A DNA stretch of 64,000 nucleotides from ZC4RG20 sp963782445. GTDB taxonomy: Bacteria; Pseudomonadota; Gammaproteobacteria; Steroidobacterales; Rariloculaceae. Below, piece after piece: positions 61,753-64,000 of the stretch; within the stretch, counting starts at the first letter, position 1; each line of letters starts with the position of its first letter. The notes below the pieces were generated by a model. That model searched no databases and was not told the DNA's origin. It saw only the letters and a list, made by a program, of their open reading frames with translations. The stretch covers positions 3,038,001 through 3,102,000 of the forward strand of contig CAWAJM010000001.1 of NCBI GenBank assembly GCA_963782445.1. Reading direction: 5' to 3'. The position numbers and the translations under genes are program-made.

Positions 61753-63672
61753 GTGGCCGACTGGCTCTGGAGCGTGCCGCTGCTGCCCGTCGCAGGCAGC
61801 GTGATCCTATTCGCAACGCTGGGCCGGCTCCCCCACCGCATCGTCTCGCTCGTCGGCGTAGGCTCGGTCGGGCTCGCCGCGGCCGCCGCGGGCGGCTTCG
61901 CCGCCGCGTTCCTCGTCGGGCCCGGCGCGAATGCCGTCTGGCACGCCGACCTCGGCAACTGGATCGCGGCCGACGGCTTCAGCTCGAGTTTCGGCCTGCG
62001 GCTCGACTCGCTCTCGCTCGTCATGATCCTCGTCGTGAGCTTCGTCGGCTTCCTGATCCATGTTTACTCGACCGTGTACATGGCCGACGACGAAAGCTAC
62101 AGCCGCTTCTTCGCCTCGATGAACCTCTTCATGGGCTCCATGCTCGTGCTCGTGCTCGCCGACAACCTGCTCTTGCTGTTTCTCGGCTGGGAGGGCGTGG
62201 GCCTTTGCAGCTACCTGCTGATCGGCTTCTGGTACCGGGATCCCGCAAACGGCTACGCCGCCCGCAAGGCCTTTGTCGTCACGCGGGTCGGCGACACGGC
62301 CATGCTCATGGGGCTCATCCTGCTCGCGACCTCGTTCGGCACGCTCGATATTCAGCAGATCCTGACGCGCGCAGCGGCCACCTGGGCGACGGGGTCCGGC
62401 GCGGCCACGGCGGCCGCCGCACTGCTGCTCGGGGGCGCCGTCGGCAAGTCCGCGCAGCTGCCGCTGCAGACCTGGCTGCCGGATGCCATGGCCGGCCCGA
62501 CGCCCGTCAGCGCGCTGATCCACGCCGCGACGATGGTCACGGCCGGCGTGTATCTCATCGCCCGCACCTACGAGCTGTTCGTGCTCGCCCCCGCCGTGCA
62601 GCTCGCGGTCGCGATCATCGGCGGCGTCGGCCTCCTGCTCGCGGCCTTCAGCGCGCTCGCCCAGGACGACATCAAACGCGTCCTCGCCTACTCGACGATG
62701 AGCCAGATCGGCTACATGTTCCTCGGGCTCGGCGTCGGCGCCTGGAGCGCGGCGGTATTTCATTTCATGACGCACGCATTCTTCAAGGCCCTGCTGTTCC
62801 TGGCCGCCGGCTCCGTGATTCTCGGCACCCACCACGAGCAGAACATCTTCAGGATGGGCGGCCTGCGCCGGCGCATGCCGACCGTGTTCTGGACGTTCAC
62901 GGCCGGCGCCGCCGCGCTCGCGGCCGTGCCCCTCGTGACCGCCGGTTTCTACAGCAAGGAGCAGATCCTGCTCGCGGCCTGGGCGCACGGCACCGTCGGG
63001 CACTGGCTCTGGCTCTCGGGCGTCTCGGCGGCGTTCCTGACCTCCGTCTACATCTTCCGCGTCGTGTTCATCGTGTTTTTCGGCGAACGGCAAACGCCGA
63101 CCGAGCACGCGCAAACAAAGCCCCCGCCCGGCACGACGGGCTGGGCCGTGCTGATCCCGCTCGGCGTGCTCGCCACGCTCTCGATCGTCGGCGGCTTCGT
63201 CGATACGCCCGTCGGGCTCGGACACGTCACGCTCTTTGCGCACTTCGTCGCGACGACGCTGCCGGGCACGCCGCCCGAGGCCGTCAACGAAACCGTGGGT
63301 GCGGGCCTCGAGATCGCCGCGGCCGTCGCCTCGCTCGGGGGCATCCTCGTGGCCTATCTGCTGTACTTTCCGGGCCGCGAGCGCGTCCCCGCGCGCCTCG
63401 CTCGCAGCCGCATGCTCGTGGCGGCCCGCGGGGCCTGGGCCTCGGGCTGGGGCTTCGACCGGCTCTACGACGTGCTCTTCGTGCGACCGTTTCTCGCCGC
63501 CGCGGCCCTGCTCCGCGGCGACGCCTTCGACCTCGTATCCCGCGGGGTGGCCGCCGCGCTGCGCAGCGCCTGGCGCGGCACGCGAGTGACCCAGACCGGC
63601 GGCCTGCGCTGGTACGCGGCCGGCATGCTCGCGGGCCTCATCATCGTCCTCGCCGTAGCGGTGTTCGCATGA
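61753..63672 (+). CDS. nuoL: NADH-quinone oxidoreductase subunit L
   Basis: A 639-residue antiporter-like proton-pumping subunit starting at GTG 61753. FLGWEGVGLCSYLLIGFW, VGKSAQLPLQTWLPDAMAGP, TPVSALIHAATMVTAGVYLI and DIKRVLAYSTMSQIGYMFLG are diagnostic. The long lateral helix region lies in the C-terminal third. Overlaps nuoM by four bases. Confidence 0.96.
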   Translation: MADWLWSVPLLPVAGSVILFATLGRLPHRIVSLVGVGSVGLAAAAAGGFAAAFLVGPGANAVWHADLGNWIAADGFSSSFGLRLDSLSLVMILVVSFVGFLIHVYSTVYMADDESYSRFFASMNLFMGSMLVLVLADNLLLLFLGWEGVGLCSYLLIGFWYRDPANGYAARKAFVVTRVGDTAMLMGLILLATSFGTLDIQQILTRAAATWATGSGAATAAAALLLGGAVGKSAQLPLQTWLPDAMAGPTPVSALIHAATMVTAGVYLIARTYELFVLAPAVQLAVAIIGGVGLLLAAFSALAQDDIKRVLAYSTMSQIGYMFLGLGVGAWSAAVFHFMTHAFFKALLFLAAGSVILGTHHEQNIFRMGGLRRRMPTVFWTFTAGAAALAAVPLVTAGFYSKEQILLAAWAHGTVGHWLWLSGVSAAFLTSVYIFRVVFIVFFGERQTPTEHAQTKPPPGTTGWAVLIPLGVLATLSIVGGFVDTPVGLGHVTLFAHFVATTLPGTPPEAVNETVGAGLEIAAAVASLGGILVAYLLYFPGRERVPARLARSRMLVAARGAWASGWGFDRLYDVLFVRPFLAAAALLRGDAFDLVSRGVAAALRSAWRGTRVTQTGGLRWYAAGMLAGLIIVLAVAVFA

Positions 63673-64000
63673 TCCTCGTCTGGCTCGTCGCGATTCCTCT
63701 GGGGGCCGGCGCCCTCGCCTGGTTCGCGGCCCTGCGCAGTCCCGCCGCGTGCCGGTGGATCTCCCTGGCGGCCGCCGGCGCCGAGCTCGGTCTGGCCGTG
63801 AACCTTTGGGTCCACGCCCCGGCCGTAATCCGCGTCCCGAACGCGAGCTGGGTGCGGGAGATCGACTGGCAGTGGATTCCGCGCTTCGGCATCGGCTTTC
63901 ACTTGGGCGCCGACGGACTCAGCCTGCTCATGGTCGTGCTGACCGCGTTTCTGTTCGTCGTCGCCGTCGCGTGCTCGTGGCGCGAGATCGAGGACCACGT
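63669..64000 (+). CDS. nuoM: NADH-quinone oxidoreductase subunit M (3' end outside window)
   Basis: The first 110 residues only. It begins MILVWLVAIPLGAGALAWFA and includes FGIGFHLGADGLSLLMVVLT, the family's conserved membrane segment. Continues the operon order; nuoN is expected beyond the window. Confidence 0.92.
   Translation, partial: MILVWLVAIPLGAGALAWFAALRSPAACRWISLAAAGAELGLAVNLWVHAPAVIRVPNASWVREIDWQWIPRFGIGFHLGADGLSLLMVVLTAFLFVVAVACSWREIEDH

Noticed and set aside
61807..63243. A 478-codon frame antisense to nuoL
   Set aside because: Mirror of nuoL codons, rich in Glu/Arg/His/Asp repeats typical of antisense frames.

Overview
The window is high-GC DNA (I judge about two-thirds G+C by eye) from a gammaproteobacterium. 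The pointers are a fused nuoCD in an E. coli-type complex I operon, E. coli-like PII, a DUF4426 protein, SMUG1-type uracil-DNA glycosylase, PQQ dehydrogenases and several near-consensus sigma-54 promoters. An uncultured relative of Steroidobacterales/Nevskiales would fit, but that placement is inference. No rRNA, tRNA, CRISPR array, phage or transposase gene was seen.

Layout. 0-2.7 kb: DUF4426 protein (cut by the window edge), lone receiver protein, two unknowns, AsmA-like protein. 2.9-7.1 kb: pterin carbinolamine dehydratase, a small protein and a lipoprotein behind sigma-54 promoters, cardiolipin synthase, an aminotransferase of the serine/alanine-glyoxylate type. 7.4-13.8 kb: CHASE8 hybrid kinase, YfiR-like protein, outer-membrane barrel, TonB-type receptor, YihY-like membrane protein. 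14-23.6 kb: two PQQ dehydrogenases, two members of an uncharacterised secreted family (GHW-x-G-x-TLVV motif), a carboxylesterase, a GrpB protein and a DUF6152 protein. 23.8-27.8 kb: one operon of class II aldolase, CbbY-like phosphatase, DhaL, DhaK and Gph-like phosphatase. 28.3-32.2 kb: glycolate oxidase glcDEF. 32.3-39.1 kb: DUF748 protein, then a Sel1-like protein, a periplasmic von Willebrand-A protein and an ABC transporter. 39.6-48.1 kb: chalcone-isomerase-like protein, small secreted protein, gnd, pgl, M20 peptidase, dihaem cytochrome c, SMUG1, otsBA. 48.2-50.2 kb: sigma-54 promoter, glnK-amtB, terminator. 51.3-64 kb: nuoA-B-CD-E-F-G-H-I-J-K-L-M, running off the end.

Genes that work together: the Gph-like phosphatase, GlcDEF and the aminotransferase could form a phosphoglycolate to glycolate to glyoxylate to glycine path; gnd and pgl belong to the oxidative pentose-phosphate branch; otsBA makes trehalose; glnK-amtB is the ammonium uptake and sensing pair.

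Three patterns stand out. (1) Six large hairpins share a conserved central sequence, but most have different, self-complementary arms; they sit mostly between convergent genes, and one lies inside the nuo operon between nuoF and nuoG. (2) Four otherwise intact genes carry five +1 frameshifts, and every one lies at GAACGTC (either strand), where removing one base restores both the frame and the palindrome GACGTC. (3) Six near-consensus sigma-54 promoters occur, one directly ahead of nuoA.
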